From Maribacter arenosus (GTDB lineage: Bacteria > Bacteroidota > Bacteroidia > Flavobacteriales > Flavobacteriaceae): a stretch of DNA of 64,000 nucleotides. The DNA lies in NCBI RefSeq assembly GCF_014610845.1, contig NZ_JABTCG010000002.1, positions 248,001 to 312,000 on the forward strand, in the 5' to 3' direction. Made by a program: the position numbers and the translations under genes. Under the pieces are notes generated by a model. That model did no database searches. It had not been told where the DNA came from and worked only from the letters and a program-made list of their open reading frames with translations. Of the stretch, positions 7,946-16,842 are shown piece after piece. Each line of letters starts with the position of its first letter. The first letter of the stretch is position 1.

Positions 7946-10324
7946 TTAGAACCTTCTACGCTGACCTGAGTATTGCATAGCTTCTCCCTTCCCAAAGCCA
8001 TAGCTAAAGCCCAAGGCAATAAAACGACCGCGTTGGCGACGACTGTAGACCTCGAAATCGTTCTGGACAATTTCATCTTCATTGATTCTTGAAGCGAACA
8101 GGTCCCGTACACTTAAGTTCAATACCGCCTTACCCTTTAGGATATTCTTTCGTAACCCAAGATCCATAAAAAGATTATCGCTACGAACCCCTTGCACCGT
8201 TCTCACTCTCGAGTTATAATTGCCCGTGGTCTCCAATTCAAAATCAGCTGGGAGCTTTAGTTTTGCCATAACTTTAGATGACCATTGATCTCCATCAAAA
8301 TCAAAGACGGTACTTTCAAAAATACCTTCCCGCTTAAACTCGCTATAATTGAAATCCGCATTAAGTGTCATCCATTTAAAGGGGGCGTACTTGGCGTTGA
8401 ATTCAATACCTGTAACCTTGTTCTCTCCAATATTCTCAGGTCTCACTGTGTTCACATTGTTCGCAAAAAAAGAGACCCGTTCAATGACATCGGTCGTATA
8501 GCGATAATAGGCCCCGAAATTTATGGATGCCTTACCTAAAATATAGATACTGGTAATCTCATACGAATCGGTAAACTCTGGTTGTAAATCGGGATTTCCC
8601 TGTCGGATACTAAAATTGTTTCGGATATTGAAAAATGGGTTAAGGTCCCACATTCTTGGTCTATAGACACGCTTTGAATAGCCTGCCTGCACCGAAATTT
8701 TGTCCGTGAATTTATAAGAGGAATGAACACTAGGAAAAAGGTTGGTATAGTTCTGTTCGTTGGCCTGGTCAGTGTTCTCCAATAAGGTATTCAAATTGGT
8801 TTGTTCTAATCGCAGGCCAGCTTTAATGCCCCATTTTGAACCCTCATAGGAGCCGGTACCATATACGCCCAATACATTTTGGTCGAAATCGAAAATATTG
8901 GTCAAACCAGGGTCCACAACGAAACTTCCATTTTCAAAATCACTGACCTCGTAGTCGTTCTTCACATCATTTAATACATATTGCGCACCTGTCTCTATCT
9001 TCCATTTTTCAGAAAATGGCCTGGTGTAATCCAATTTAAAGGTAAACACTGATTCCTTAAAATCTGTTCGGGTTTTTTGTTCGGCATCGTTATCAGTACC
9101 ACTAAGCGTTGTATTGATAAAGTCCGATGATTGATCCTTCCCGAAAAAATTTCCTAAAGAGCTAAATACCAGGGTATGGTCCTCATCCCCGTTAAAATCC
9201 TTTTTATACTGCAACTCAAATTGAAGTTTAGGATTCTCGGCTTCAGTTACCTCTGTACGTTGCCACTCAGAGACAACGTTATCGGAGGCATCCAAGGAAG
9301 TGAAACTGGTTGTTGAGGGTTGATCTTCCAACTCCATTGCAAAATTCCCGGAAAGTGTCAAAACGTTGTTTTCATCAATGTAGTAATCGGTACCCAACAC
9401 AAAATTGTAGTACGTCTCGTTTCTATACTCCGTACCGGTCGAGAGTACAGTAGTATTGTTCACCAAATCCACATTTCGATTTATCCTATCATCCGGTAGT
9501 TCCCGAATACCATAGCCCAATTGACTGAATAGGTTGAATTTTTCACTTCTTCGGTTAAGACTTATACCAATACTATGCGAATCTGGCGCTCCCGTATTCA
9601 CCGATACTGAACCATTTAAACCTTTTCTTTGGTCTTTTTTAATGACAATGTTTATTATGCCCGATGTACCCTCGGCATCGTATTTTGCAGAGGGATTTGT
9701 GATTACCTCAATCCTATCGATCATATCCGCCGTAATAGTTCCCAAGGTATTACCCTCTTCGCTAGCGATAACCGATGGTTTACCATTAATCAAAATTTGG
9801 ACGCCTCGGCTGCCCCGGAGGCTTATTTGCCCTTCGATATCCACATTGACCGAGGGAACATTGTTCAATACATCCAAGGCACTTGCGCCAGTAGTGCTCA
9901 AATCCTTACCCACGTTAAATACCCGTTTATCCAACTTAAATTCGGTTCGGGATATTTCTCCACGAACCACTACTTCTTGTAATTTCTCGGCATCTTCCGA
10001 CAATGTAATGGTTCCCAACGTTATTGTTTCACCCTTGGTCACAGGTTGACCAAAAGTCTTAGTCTCGAAACCGATAAAACTAACCTCAATATAGAAATTG
10101 GAGGCTTTCGTCTCCAGCTCAAAACTACCATCTTCCAATGTAGTGGTACCACTCAAAGGTTTTTGGGTTTCAGAATCGGCTACCAAAACCGTTGCGAACT
10201 CTATAGGTCGTTCATTGACATCAACCACTTTACCGGTAATCAGGGTGGTGGTCTGGGCAACGATACCCGTAATATTCAAGATTTGAAATCCAAATAAAAG
10301 AGAATAGAGTATGTAGCGTTTCAT
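7946..10324 (-). CDS. TonB-dependent receptor-like outer-membrane barrel protein
   Basis: 792 residues. Signal peptide (about 1-23, ending GIVAQ), a carboxypeptidase-regulatory-like beta-sandwich at about 28-115 (ITGKVVDVNERPIEFATVLV), a plug-like domain (LDVLNNVPSVNVDIEGQISLRG), then a long outer-membrane barrel of the OMP_b-brl_3 type. Barrels of this type import or handle ligands at the outer membrane, but no SusD partner is adjacent, so the ligand is unknown. It is divergent from a LytS/LytTR pair, and this arrangement is common in flavobacteria, so the two-component system probably controls it. Confidence 0.88.
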   Translation of the reverse strand: MKRYILYSLLFGFQILNITGIVAQTTTLITGKVVDVNERPIEFATVLVADSETQKPLSGTTTLEDGSFELETKASNFYIEVSFIGFETKTFGQPVTKGETITLGTITLSEDAEKLQEVVVRGEISRTEFKLDKRVFNVGKDLSTTGASALDVLNNVPSVNVDIEGQISLRGSRGVQILINGKPSVIASEEGNTLGTITADMIDRIEVITNPSAKYDAEGTSGIINIVIKKDQRKGLNGSVSVNTGAPDSHSIGISLNRRSEKFNLFSQLGYGIRELPDDRINRNVDLVNNTTVLSTGTEYRNETYYNFVLGTDYYIDENNVLTLSGNFAMELEDQPSTTSFTSLDASDNVVSEWQRTEVTEAENPKLQFELQYKKDFNGDEDHTLVFSSLGNFFGKDQSSDFINTTLSGTDNDAEQKTRTDFKESVFTFKLDYTRPFSEKWKIETGAQYVLNDVKNDYEVSDFENGSFVVDPGLTNIFDFDQNVLGVYGTGSYEGSKWGIKAGLRLEQTNLNTLLENTDQANEQNYTNLFPSVHSSYKFTDKISVQAGYSKRVYRPRMWDLNPFFNIRNNFSIRQGNPDLQPEFTDSYEITSIYILGKASINFGAYYRYTTDVIERVSFFANNVNTVRPENIGENKVTGIEFNAKYAPFKWMTLNADFNYSEFKREGIFESTVFDFDGDQWSSKVMAKLKLPADFELETTGNYNSRVRTVQGVRSDNLFMDLGLRKNILKGKAVLNLSVRDLFASRINEDEIVQNDFEVYSRRQRGRFIALGFSYGFGKGEAMQYSGQRRRF

Positions 10325-10391
10325 AGGTCTTCATTTTTTAATTGATAGGTTAAAAGTTATATTTTTATAGGTAATAGTCAACCTATATTCC

Positions 10392-10422
10392 GTGAACGAC
10401 AGCAGTTTTACAGTGAACGACA
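10392..10422. promoter_or_regulatory. Direct repeat GTGAACGACA x2, candidate LytTR operator
   Basis: GTGAACGACA occurs at 10392-10401 and 10413-10422, exactly 21 bases apart, between the divergent barrel gene and the LytS/LytTR operon. On the other strand the core reads CGTTCA. LytTR regulators are known to bind two 9-bp direct repeats about two helical turns apart with a GTT core, so this is a good candidate binding site, though the flanks match the consensus only partly. Confidence 0.5.
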
Positions 10423-10511
10423 CAAGACTTGAGCAATGACGTTGACCCTATCAAATCTGTCGATGGCGGTTTTTGGAAGTATTACTTAACTACAATCCTT
10501 ATTTTTAAGGT

Positions 10512-11540
10512 ATGGCAACCTTACCGCACAAATTAAACGCTACTTCCAAGGAAATCATTTTTCAATTCTTATTGCATGTCTTACTGTTTTTGTTCTTTAC
10601 CTTCGACCGGGAAGAACCCCATATAGAACAGTTTAAAATATTTGCCTTTATCAATTATGCCTTGGGCGCTTTTGTTATCAATTATGGTTTATTACCTCGC
10701 TTCTTCTATAAAAAACACTATATAAGTTTCATTATTTCGGCCATCGTAGTCGTCACCGCCATAATGTTGATCGAAGAAATGGTCCTCGAAAAAATATACT
10801 ATCCAGATACCAAGGGGTCTCGATTTCAAGGAGTGATTTACGGCCTTATGGATGTAATGCCCATCATTACCATTTTAGCAGGTTTCAAATTTGCCTGGGA
10901 TGCTTCAAAAAAACAATTGGAAGTCGAAGAATTGCGTTCTTCCATTCAAGAAAGTGAATTGCAATTCCTTAAATCGCAGATCAATCCCCATTTTTTGTTC
11001 AACAACCTGAACAATCTTTATTCTTATGCTATTGCCCAATCACCAAAAACGCCATCGATCATTCTGGAGCTTTCCTCGGTACTTCGTTATATGTTATATG
11101 ACTGCAAAGAAAAATTCGTATCGCTTCCCAAAGAAATCGAACACCTTGAAAATTTTACAAAGTTGAACGAACTCCAAATAGAAGAACGGGGTAAGGTTAG
11201 TTTTAAAACCAAAAATATTACCGCTGAATACCAAATCGCACCTTTAATCCTGACCGTTTTTATCGAAAATGCCTTTAAGCACAGTACAGCAAGCCAGTCG
11301 GATAATATTTTTATCGATATCACCATCAAGGTAAACGACAATGGCATGATGGAATTCGAATGTAAAAATTCGTTTAGGTCAAAGGGAAACACCGAAAGTC
11401 TAGCGAAAGGTATAGGTCTTCAGAACGTTAAAAAAAGATTACAGCTCTTATACCCCAACTCACATACATTAACAATAGACGATAATGAGGGACTATTTTC
11501 GGTAGCATTGAAAATTCAGTTAAAAACAGCCAAGGCATGA
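10512..11540 (+). CDS. LytS-type sensor histidine kinase
   Basis: 342 residues. Four hydrophobic segments (about 16-31, 44-62, 70-87 and 108-128) form an inner-membrane sensor, followed by a short coiled coil and a His_kinase-type dimerisation helix with phosphoacceptor His160 in KSQINPHFLFNNLNNLYS. The ATP-binding part has IENAFKHS (N box) and GIGLQNVKKRL. No extracytoplasmic sensor domain is present, so the signal probably acts at or in the membrane. It overlaps the response-regulator gene by four bases (ATGA), indicating translational coupling. Confidence 0.93.
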   Translation: MATLPHKLNATSKEIIFQFLLHVLLFLFFTFDREEPHIEQFKIFAFINYALGAFVINYGLLPRFFYKKHYISFIISAIVVVTAIMLIEEMVLEKIYYPDTKGSRFQGVIYGLMDVMPIITILAGFKFAWDASKKQLEVEELRSSIQESELQFLKSQINPHFLFNNLNNLYSYAIAQSPKTPSIILELSSVLRYMLYDCKEKFVSLPKEIEHLENFTKLNELQIEERGKVSFKTKNITAEYQIAPLILTVFIENAFKHSTASQSDNIFIDITIKVNDNGMMEFECKNSFRSKGNTESLAKGIGLQNVKKRLQLLYPNSHTLTIDDNEGLFSVALKIQLKTAKA

Positions 11541-12244
11541 TACGTTGTATTATTATCGAAGATCAACCACCGGCACAACGGGTACTTAAAAAGTATATTG
11601 CCGATATGGGGAATATGGATCTTAAAGGCACTTTTGCCGATGCATTACAGGCCATGGCTTTTTTAAAGACCGAATCTATTGATCTTATTTTCTTGGATAT
11701 TCATCTACCAAAAATCTCCGGTATTGATTTTTTAAAAAATACGAGTCTAAACCCCAAAGTTATTCTTACGACCGCATTTTCTGACTATGCCTTGGAAAGT
11801 TATGAATACGACGTAATCGATTATCTTTTAAAACCTTTTTCCTTTGAACGTTTTGTACAGGCCGTTTCAAAAGTACCCCCACCAAAATCGGAGCAACTAC
11901 AGATCAAAAATTCGATAACAAGGGAAACATCCCCTGAAATTATCTTTATCAAATCGGGTTATGAACATATCAAAATCGATGTTTCCGATATTATTTTCAT
12001 ACATTCCGATGCTGATTATACCGAAGTATATACCGGATTATACAAACACTTATCTCAAGAACCACTTCGGTTCTGGGAAGGTTTTCTAGATCCTAATCGA
12101 TTTATCAGGATTCATAAATCCTATATTATTAATACCCTAAAAATTGAAAAAATTATCGGTAATCGAGTTTACTTGGACAAAAAGACGGCCTTACCCATAG
12201 GAAGGGCCTACAAAGAACATTTTATGAAACACGTATTAAAATAA
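11537..12244 (+). CDS. LytTR-family response regulator
   Basis: 235 residues. Receiver domain at 1-120 with the acidic pair Glu8/Asp9, phosphoacceptor Asp54 ([10 protein letters not shown]) and the conserved Lys in YLLKPF; LytTR DNA-binding domain at about 140-235 ([18 protein letters not shown]). Coupled to the kinase by a four-base overlap and followed 13 bases later by a dienelactone hydrolase gene. The likely target is the divergent barrel gene and its own operon through the 21-bp-spaced direct repeat at 10392-10422. Confidence 0.95.
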   Translation: MIRCIIIEDQPPAQRVLKKYIADMGNMDLKGTFADALQAMAFLKTESIDLIFLDIHLPKISGIDFLKNTSLNPKVILTTAFSDYALESYEYDVIDYLLKPFSFERFVQAVSKVPPPKSEQLQIKNSITRETSPEIIFIKSGYEHIKIDVSDIIFIHSDADYTEVYTGLYKHLSQEPLRFWEGFLDPNRFIRIHKSYIINTLKIEKIIGNRVYLDKKTALPIGRAYKEHFMKHVLK

Positions 12245-12257
12245 AAATCGGACGATT

Positions 12258-13142
12258 ATGAAAGAATTAAAAAAAGAAGACATTAAACAAGAGGTGTTCG
12301 ACCTATATGACGATTACGCCCATAATAGGGTAAGCAGAAGGCTGTTTTTGGATAAACTATCGACCTATGCCGTTGGTGGGTTAACCCTACCTTCCCTACT
12401 TAGCTTTATCTCTCCCGACTATGTAAAAAAAAAGCAGATAAAACAGGATGACCCACGTTTAGTATCAGAGTATATACATTACGATTCGCCCAAAGGCGGA
12501 GGTTCTATAAAAGGATTGCTTTCCAAGCCTGCCGATGCCACCGGTAAACTTCCCGGAATCGTTGTGGTACATGAAAATCGTGGATTGAATCCACATATTG
12601 AGGACGTTGGTCGACGTGCCGCTTTGGCGGGATTCGTCTCCTTGGCCCCCGATGCCCTTACGCCCTTAGGTGGCTATCCCGGCAACGACGACGATGGCCG
12701 TGAACTTCAGCGCAAACGCGACAGGAATGAAATGCTGGAAGATTTCATCGCTGCCTTCGACCATTTAAAATCACATCCTGACTGCAATGGTCATGTAGGT
12801 GTTGTCGGTTTTTGTTTTGGAGGTTGGATTTCCAATATGATGGCCGTTAAAGTTTCCGATCTAGGGGCCGCAGTCCCATTTTATGGAGGCCAACCCACTG
12901 AAGATATCGACAAGATAAATGCGCCCCTGTTGCTTCATTTCGGGGAACTGGACAAGCGCGTGAACGAGGGGTGGCCTGCGTATGAGGCTGCCTTAAAGAA
13001 ACATGGAAAACAATACCAGGCCTATATCTATGAAAAGGCGAACCACGGTTTTCATAACGATACTACCCCTAGGTACGACAGGGAGGCGGCAGAATTGGCC
13101 TGGGAAAGGACAATTGCTTTTTTTAAGAAGGAGCTTCAATAA
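12258..13142 (+). CDS. Dienelactone hydrolase-family protein, Tat-type N-terminus
   Basis: 294 residues, alpha/beta hydrolase. The triad of the family is visible: nucleophile Cys186 in GFCFGG, Asp232 in GELDKRV and His263 in ANHGFHND, plus the conserved Glu106 in VHENRG. An unusual N-terminal part of about 25 charged residues precedes a twin-arginine-like segment ([16 protein letters not shown]), as in YghX-like relatives, so export or membrane anchoring is likely. Third gene of the LytS/LytTR operon, 13 bases after the regulator. Substrate unknown; cyclic ester or lactone hydrolysis is inferred from the family. Confidence 0.88.
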   Translation: MKELKKEDIKQEVFDLYDDYAHNRVSRRLFLDKLSTYAVGGLTLPSLLSFISPDYVKKKQIKQDDPRLVSEYIHYDSPKGGGSIKGLLSKPADATGKLPGIVVVHENRGLNPHIEDVGRRAALAGFVSLAPDALTPLGGYPGNDDDGRELQRKRDRNEMLEDFIAAFDHLKSHPDCNGHVGVVGFCFGGWISNMMAVKVSDLGAAVPFYGGQPTEDIDKINAPLLLHFGELDKRVNEGWPAYEAALKKHGKQYQAYIYEKANHGFHNDTTPRYDREAAELAWERTIAFFKKELQ

Positions 13143-13213
13143 TAGGGTCCACATCAAAAATAACAGCACAATAGTTATTACCTGAAAATGATGTTTCCCA
13201 TGAGGTCTTTAAC

Positions 13214-13246
13214 AAAAAAACCAAGACTTTCGTCTTGGTTTTTTTT
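13214..13246. terminator. Bidirectional rho-independent terminator
   Basis: Stem CCAAGAC (13221-13227) with GTCTTGG (13232-13238), loop TTTC, flanked by seven A on the left and eight T on the right. It ends the dienelactone hydrolase operon on the plus strand and the tRNA-Leu transcript on the minus strand. Confidence 0.9.
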
Positions 13247-13247
13247 G

Positions 13248-13329
13248 TACTCGAGGTGGGAATCGAACCCACACTCCCGAAAGAACTGGATTTTGAATCC
13301 AGCGCGTCTACCAGTTCCGCCACTCGAGC
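13248..13329 (-). tRNA. tRNA-Leu (anticodon CAA)
   Basis: Reads GCTCGAGTGGCGGAACTGGT at the 5' end on the minus strand. Acceptor stem GCTCGAG pairs with CTCGAGT (one G-U pair), anticodon stem CTGGA/TCCAG encloses TTCAAAA, giving anticodon CAA, and the T arm contains GTTCGATTC. A long variable arm makes it a class II tRNA; 82 bases, CCA not encoded. Its 5' portion is repeated at 13637-13659. Confidence 0.96.
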
Positions 13330-13347
13330 AAAATTCAATAAATATAC

Positions 13348-13593
13348 CTATTCTTCATTTCTTAGCTCTCTGAGTTTTTCTTTTCCAATACCAGATTTCC
13401 AATACTTTTCCCTTTTGCGAGCTTCAATTCTATTTTCACACTCTTCCTTATAGATCAATTTATAAGGAGCATATGGTCTGGTAGTTCTTTCTCTACGATT
13501 ATTATGTCTTTTCAATCGTTCACTTACATTGACGGACATCCTGACATAAATGTAATTGAAATCTAAACTAGAAATAGCATAAACCCAAACCAT
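13348..13593 (-). CDS. Small GIY-YIG domain protein, possibly inactive
   Basis: 81 residues: a minimal GIY-YIG endonuclease domain (MVWVYAISSLDFNYIYVRMS, later YAPYKLIYKEEC and REKYWKSGIGKEKLREL). The second signature is normally YVG; here it reads YVR (Gly replaced by Arg), so catalysis may be lost. These small proteins are common as dispersed genes in flavobacteria and their function is unproven. It sits between intact tRNA-Leu and a duplicated 5' fragment of the same tRNA, as if it entered with that duplication. All on the minus strand. Confidence 0.8.
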   Translation of the reverse strand: MVWVYAISSLDFNYIYVRMSVNVSERLKRHNNRRERTTRPYAPYKLIYKEECENRIEARKREKYWKSGIGKEKLRELRNEE

Positions 13594-13611
13594 TATTACA
13601 ATATTTCAACT

Positions 13612-13659
13612 AGCGCGCCTGCCTGTCGGCAGACAGGTCTACCAGTTCCGCCACTCGAG
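13612..13659 (-). pseudogene. Partial tRNA-Leu copy interrupted by a palindrome
   Basis: Bases 13637-13659 repeat 23 bases of the intact tRNA-Leu (13306-13328) without mismatch, and AGCGCG at 13612-13617 matches the next tRNA bases (13301-13306). Between them sits the imperfect palindrome CCTGCCTGTCGGCAGACAGG (13618-13637). Together this is the acceptor 5' strand and D arm of tRNA-Leu with a hairpin inserted. It cannot form a tRNA. Confidence 0.8.
13618..13637. repeat. Dispersed imperfect palindrome, copy 1
   Basis: CCTGCCTGTCGGCAGACAGG can fold with CCTG/CAGG and CTG/CAG stems around TCGG. Its reverse complement matches 30911-30930 at 18 of 20 positions, so this is a dispersed repeat family in this genome. 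Confidence 0.7.
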
Positions 13660-13750
13660 GATGTAAAATAGGACTGCAAAACTATAAAATATTTTCATTT
13701 CAGGAACTAAAAATAACAAGATTTATCCTTTAGCAACCCAAATAAATTTC

Positions 13751-13758
13751 TAAATTTG
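13751..13758 (+). promoter_or_regulatory. Candidate -7 promoter box for prs
   Basis: TAAATTTG fits the Bacteroidota -7 consensus TAnnTTTG and lies 52 bases before the chosen prs start. A clear -33 TTG was not found at the usual distance. Confidence 0.4.
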
Positions 13759-13810
13759 CACCTCCTTTGTCCAAATGGAGTTTAATAATTTGATAAACAA
13801 TACATTAAAC

Positions 13811-14752
13811 ATGCCTTATCAAGTACCTGAACCGAAGATTTTTGCCTGTACCCAGAGTACCGAACTTGCGAAAAAAATCGCAAAATCCTATGGTACCCAA
13901 TTGGGCAAAGTGCATTTTTCAAGATATAGTGATGGGGAATTTCAACCCTCCTTCGAAGAGTCGGTTCGAGGAGCACGTATTTTTATTATTGGTTCAACCA
14001 ATCCGAGCTCTGAAAATCTTATGGAAATGTTATTAATGCTAGATGCGGCCAAGCGTGCCTCAGCTCGCCATATAACTGCAGTAATGCCTTATTTCGGATG
14101 GGCACGACAAGACAGAAAAGATAAGCCAAGGGTTCCCATCGCAGCTAAATTGATCGCCAAAATGCTGGAAGCGGCAGGAGCAACACGAATTATCACTATG
14201 GACCTGCATGCAGACCAAATTCAAGGGTTTTTTGAAAAACCCGTTGATCATTTATTCGCCTCGACCCTGTTCTTGCCTTACTTGAAAAAATTAAACCTTC
14301 CTGATTTGACCATTGCCTCACCTGATATGGGAGGTTCAAAAAGGGCCTATGCCTATTCAAAGGCTTTAAGTTGCGATGTTGTCATCTGCTATAAGCAAAG
14401 GGCAAAAGCCAATATTATTTCACATATGGAACTTATCGGTGACGTACAAGGGAAGAACGTTGTTTTGGTAGATGATATGGTAGATACCGCCGGTACTTTG
14501 GCCAAAGCAGCCGATTTGATGGTGGAAAGAGGTGCCATCAGTGTTAGGGCGATAACTACCCACGGACTTTTATCGGGCAATGCTTATGAGAAAATAGAAA
14601 AATCCCAATTGAAAGAATTGATCATAACCGATTCAATTCCAATTGAGATCAAGAGCAAAAAGGTCAAAGTACTAAGTTGTGCCGATTTGTTTGCCGATGT
14701 CATGCATAGGGTACACCACAATACATCGATAAGTTCAAAATTCTTGATGTAA
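13811..14752 (+). CDS. prs: Ribose-phosphate pyrophosphokinase
   Basis: 313 residues from the ATG at 13811 (MPYQVPEPKIFACTQS), which matches the usual N-terminus in this phylum; a frame from 13775 would add 12 unlikely residues. Makes PRPP from ribose 5-phosphate and ATP for nucleotide, histidine and tryptophan synthesis. Visible motifs: YFGWARQDRKDKPR (ATP-binding flexible region), MDLHADQIQGFF, and the PRPP-binding loop VVLVDDMVDTAGT. Only 34 bases separate it from rplY on the same strand, so the two are probably cotranscribed, as in many flavobacteria. Confidence 0.97.
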   Translation: MPYQVPEPKIFACTQSTELAKKIAKSYGTQLGKVHFSRYSDGEFQPSFEESVRGARIFIIGSTNPSSENLMEMLLMLDAAKRASARHITAVMPYFGWARQDRKDKPRVPIAAKLIAKMLEAAGATRIITMDLHADQIQGFFEKPVDHLFASTLFLPYLKKLNLPDLTIASPDMGGSKRAYAYSKALSCDVVICYKQRAKANIISHMELIGDVQGKNVVLVDDMVDTAGTLAKAADLMVERGAISVRAITTHGLLSGNAYEKIEKSQLKELIITDSIPIEIKSKKVKVLSCADLFADVMHRVHHNTSISSKFLM

Positions 14753-14786
14753 ACAATAGAATATATTATTAATCTTAAATATAACA

Positions 14787-15452
14787 ATGAAGTCAATTAC
14801 AATTAAAGGATCAGAAAGAGAAAGCGTGGGCAAAAAGGCAACGAAGGCCCTACGTAATGCTGGAAAGGTTCCTTGCGTAGTCTACGGAGGGGAGAAACCA
14901 TTACACTTTTCAGCGGATGAATTAGTATTCAAAAACTTGGTTTACACTCCAAACGCGCACACTGTTGTGATTGATTTGGAAAATGGGGACAAAATTGATG
15001 CTGTTATGCAAGACATTCAGTTTCATCCTGTAACGGATAGAATCATACATATAGATTTCTATCAACTTTTCAAAGACAAAGAAGTGACCATGGAAATACC
15101 AGTTCGCCTGGAAGGAAACTCACCTGGGGTTAGAAATGGTGGTCGTTTGTTGTTCAGAAAAAGAACACTTACTATCAAGGCCTTACCGGATCACCTCCCC
15201 GATTTCTTTAATGTGGACATTTCCAAATTAAAAATCGGTGATAATATTAATGTTGAATCATTGTTAAATGATGATTTTACGATATTACATCCTGAGAGCA
15301 CAGTAGTCGTACAGGTTAAAACTGCCCGTGCAGCTATTGTTGTCGAAGAAGAAGAAGCAGAAGGAGAAGAAGGCGTTGAAGGCGCAGAAGCAGAAGGTGC
15401 TGAAGGAGCAGAAGCCCCGGCTGAAGAAGCTGCTGCGGAAAGTAAAGAATAA
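14787..15452 (+). CDS. rplY: 50S ribosomal protein L25/general stress protein Ctc
   Basis: 221 residues. N-terminal 5S rRNA-binding L25 domain (about 1-95, starting [20 protein letters not shown]), a TL5/Ctc-type C-terminal beta domain (about 96-180), and a very acidic Glu/Ala tail (about 185-221) typical of the phylum. Binds 5S rRNA at the central protuberance of the large subunit. It lies between prs and pth on the same strand and is followed by a strong terminator. Confidence 0.96.
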   Translation: MKSITIKGSERESVGKKATKALRNAGKVPCVVYGGEKPLHFSADELVFKNLVYTPNAHTVVIDLENGDKIDAVMQDIQFHPVTDRIIHIDFYQLFKDKEVTMEIPVRLEGNSPGVRNGGRLLFRKRTLTIKALPDHLPDFFNVDISKLKIGDNINVESLLNDDFTILHPESTVVVQVKTARAAIVVEEEEAEGEEGVEGAEAEGAEGAEAPAEEAAAESKE

Positions 15453-15470
15453 ACGGGATTTACCCTTACG

Positions 15471-15510
15471 ACAAAAGCATCCTGAAAATTTTAGGATGCT
15501 TTTGTATTTT
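15471..15510 (+). terminator. Terminator after rplY
   Basis: Perfect 13-bp stem, ACAAAAGCATCCT (15471-15483) with its complement at 15493-15505, 9-base loop, then a T-rich stretch. It ends the prs-rplY transcript, 26 bases before the pth start. Confidence 0.88.
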
Positions 15511-15530
15511 TATAGAATACACCGTTTATT

Positions 15531-16160
15531 ATGTTACACTTCTTAAAGGCCTTTTTTGGTAACACAAAACTATTTTTGAAAGAAAAAGATCTTATGAAAA
15601 AGTACTTAATTGTAGGCCTCGGAAATATCGGTAGTGAATATGCCGAAACCAGACACAACATCGGATTCAAGATTCTAGATCAATTGGCAAAGGAAAAAGA
15701 ATTCACCTTCGAAACGGCGAAACTAGGTGATTTGGGTACCTTTCGTATAAAAGGTCGAAGTGTGCTTTGTCTTAAACCTTCAACCTATATGAACAGAAGC
15801 GGAAAAGCCCTAAAGTATTGGATGGAGAAGGAGAATATACCATTTGAAAATGTGTTGGTGGTAACCGATGACCTCAACCTACAATTTGGCACTTTACGTC
15901 TGAAAGCCAAAGGAAGCGATGGGGGCCATAACGGACTCAAGGATATTCAGGAAATCCTGAACACAATTACCTATAACCGATTTCGTTTTGGCGTAGGGGC
16001 CGACTTTAGTAAAGGAAGGCAGATAGATTATGTTTTGGGGGAGTGGAACGAAGAGGAAAAAACAGCCTTGCCAGAACGATTGGAAAGATCCGCGCAACTC
16101 ATATATTCCTTTATTCTTTCCGGAATCAAGATAACCATGAACCAGTTCAATAACTCGTAA
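15531..16160 (+). CDS. pth: Peptidyl-tRNA hydrolase
   Basis: 209 residues. Recycles peptidyl-tRNA released from stalled ribosomes. Catalytic His42 in ETRHNIGFK, the conserved Asn in PSTYMNRSG and TDDLNLQFG are present. Two starts are possible: the ATG at 15531 adds a basic 21-residue N-terminus ([13 protein letters not shown]) of a kind seen in other flavobacteria, while the ATG at 15594 gives 188 residues, close to the E. coli length. I keep the longer form without strong preference. Follows rplY after a terminator, and converges with the lipoprotein gene with only 1 base between stops. Confidence 0.95.
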   Translation: MLHFLKAFFGNTKLFLKEKDLMKKYLIVGLGNIGSEYAETRHNIGFKILDQLAKEKEFTFETAKLGDLGTFRIKGRSVLCLKPSTYMNRSGKALKYWMEKENIPFENVLVVTDDLNLQFGTLRLKAKGSDGGHNGLKDIQEILNTITYNRFRFGVGADFSKGRQIDYVLGEWNEEEKTALPERLERSAQLIYSFILSGIKITMNQFNNS

Positions 16161-16161
16161 A

Positions 16162-16842
16162 CTAAAGGGCCTTAAAGGTAAAAACACCGGAATTGGAACT
16201 ATTGCCTTCCGCATCTTTTGTAATCACCCTCCAGTAATAGGTCGTATTAGAGCTGACGCCTACCACTTGACTCCTTTTAGTTGATGTCGTAAAAGCAATT
16301 AAGTCCAAAGGCGGATTCTCGGTAGAAAAATACAACTCAAATCCGATGATATCATTGTCAACGTCGGCCGCAGACCACTCCAGAGTAACCTCATTGTTTA
16401 TATCCTTAAAAAGTGAAGCTCCATTCTGGGGGTTGACCAACTGGGCCGGAAAAGGAGCATGGGTAGTAAGGTAACCTGCATTATAGAAATGCCAAGTGCT
16501 ACTAGTGGCCACATCCGAAACTTTGGTGTTTTTTGACCGTACCAACCAGGAAAAGGGTTCGCCTTTGGCAATGGGCAATTTGGCTGAAATGGCATTGGTG
16601 TTCATCGTTTGGGTAATACCGGTATTCAAATTAGTGACCCTAAGTTCATAACTCTCCGTATGGTCTGAGGCCATCCACTTAAACTCAATTTCACTTGTCG
16701 TCTCGCTCAAATCCCGCCCTGTGGTGCATTCGGAGTCTTTATTTGGGAAAACCAAGGTGGCTGCGACAGGGGGTTTGGGGTCACTCTTTTTACTGCATCC
16801 AATCAAAAGAACACCAAATAACAATACTAAGATGATCCTCAT
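16162..16842 (-). CDS. Lipoprotein with fibronectin III-like domains
   Basis: 226 residues. Lipobox LLIGC with Cys16 as the lipidated residue, followed by SKKSD. Two beta-sandwich repeats of fibronectin III type (about 30-120 and 125-226) are suggested by FKWMASDHTESYELRV and LEWSAADVDNDIIGFELYF, the latter ending in TYYWRVITKDAEGNSS. It overlaps the metallopeptidase gene by four bases (ATGA) and is therefore cotranscribed and translationally coupled, suggesting a surface partner or anchor for the secreted protease. No enzyme motif seen. Confidence 0.8.
   Translation of the reverse strand: MRIILVLLFGVLLIGCSKKSDPKPPVAATLVFPNKDSECTTGRDLSETTSEIEFKWMASDHTESYELRVTNLNTGITQTMNTNAISAKLPIAKGEPFSWLVRSKNTKVSDVATSSTWHFYNAGYLTTHAPFPAQLVNPQNGASLFKDINNEVTLEWSAADVDNDIIGFELYFSTENPPLDLIAFTTSTKRSQVVGVSSNTTYYWRVITKDAEGNSSNSGVFTFKAL

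Noticed and set aside
13235-13453. Open frame reading across tRNA-Leu on the plus strand
   Set aside because: It is antisense to a clearly folded tRNA and to the GIY-YIG gene; no family-like content.
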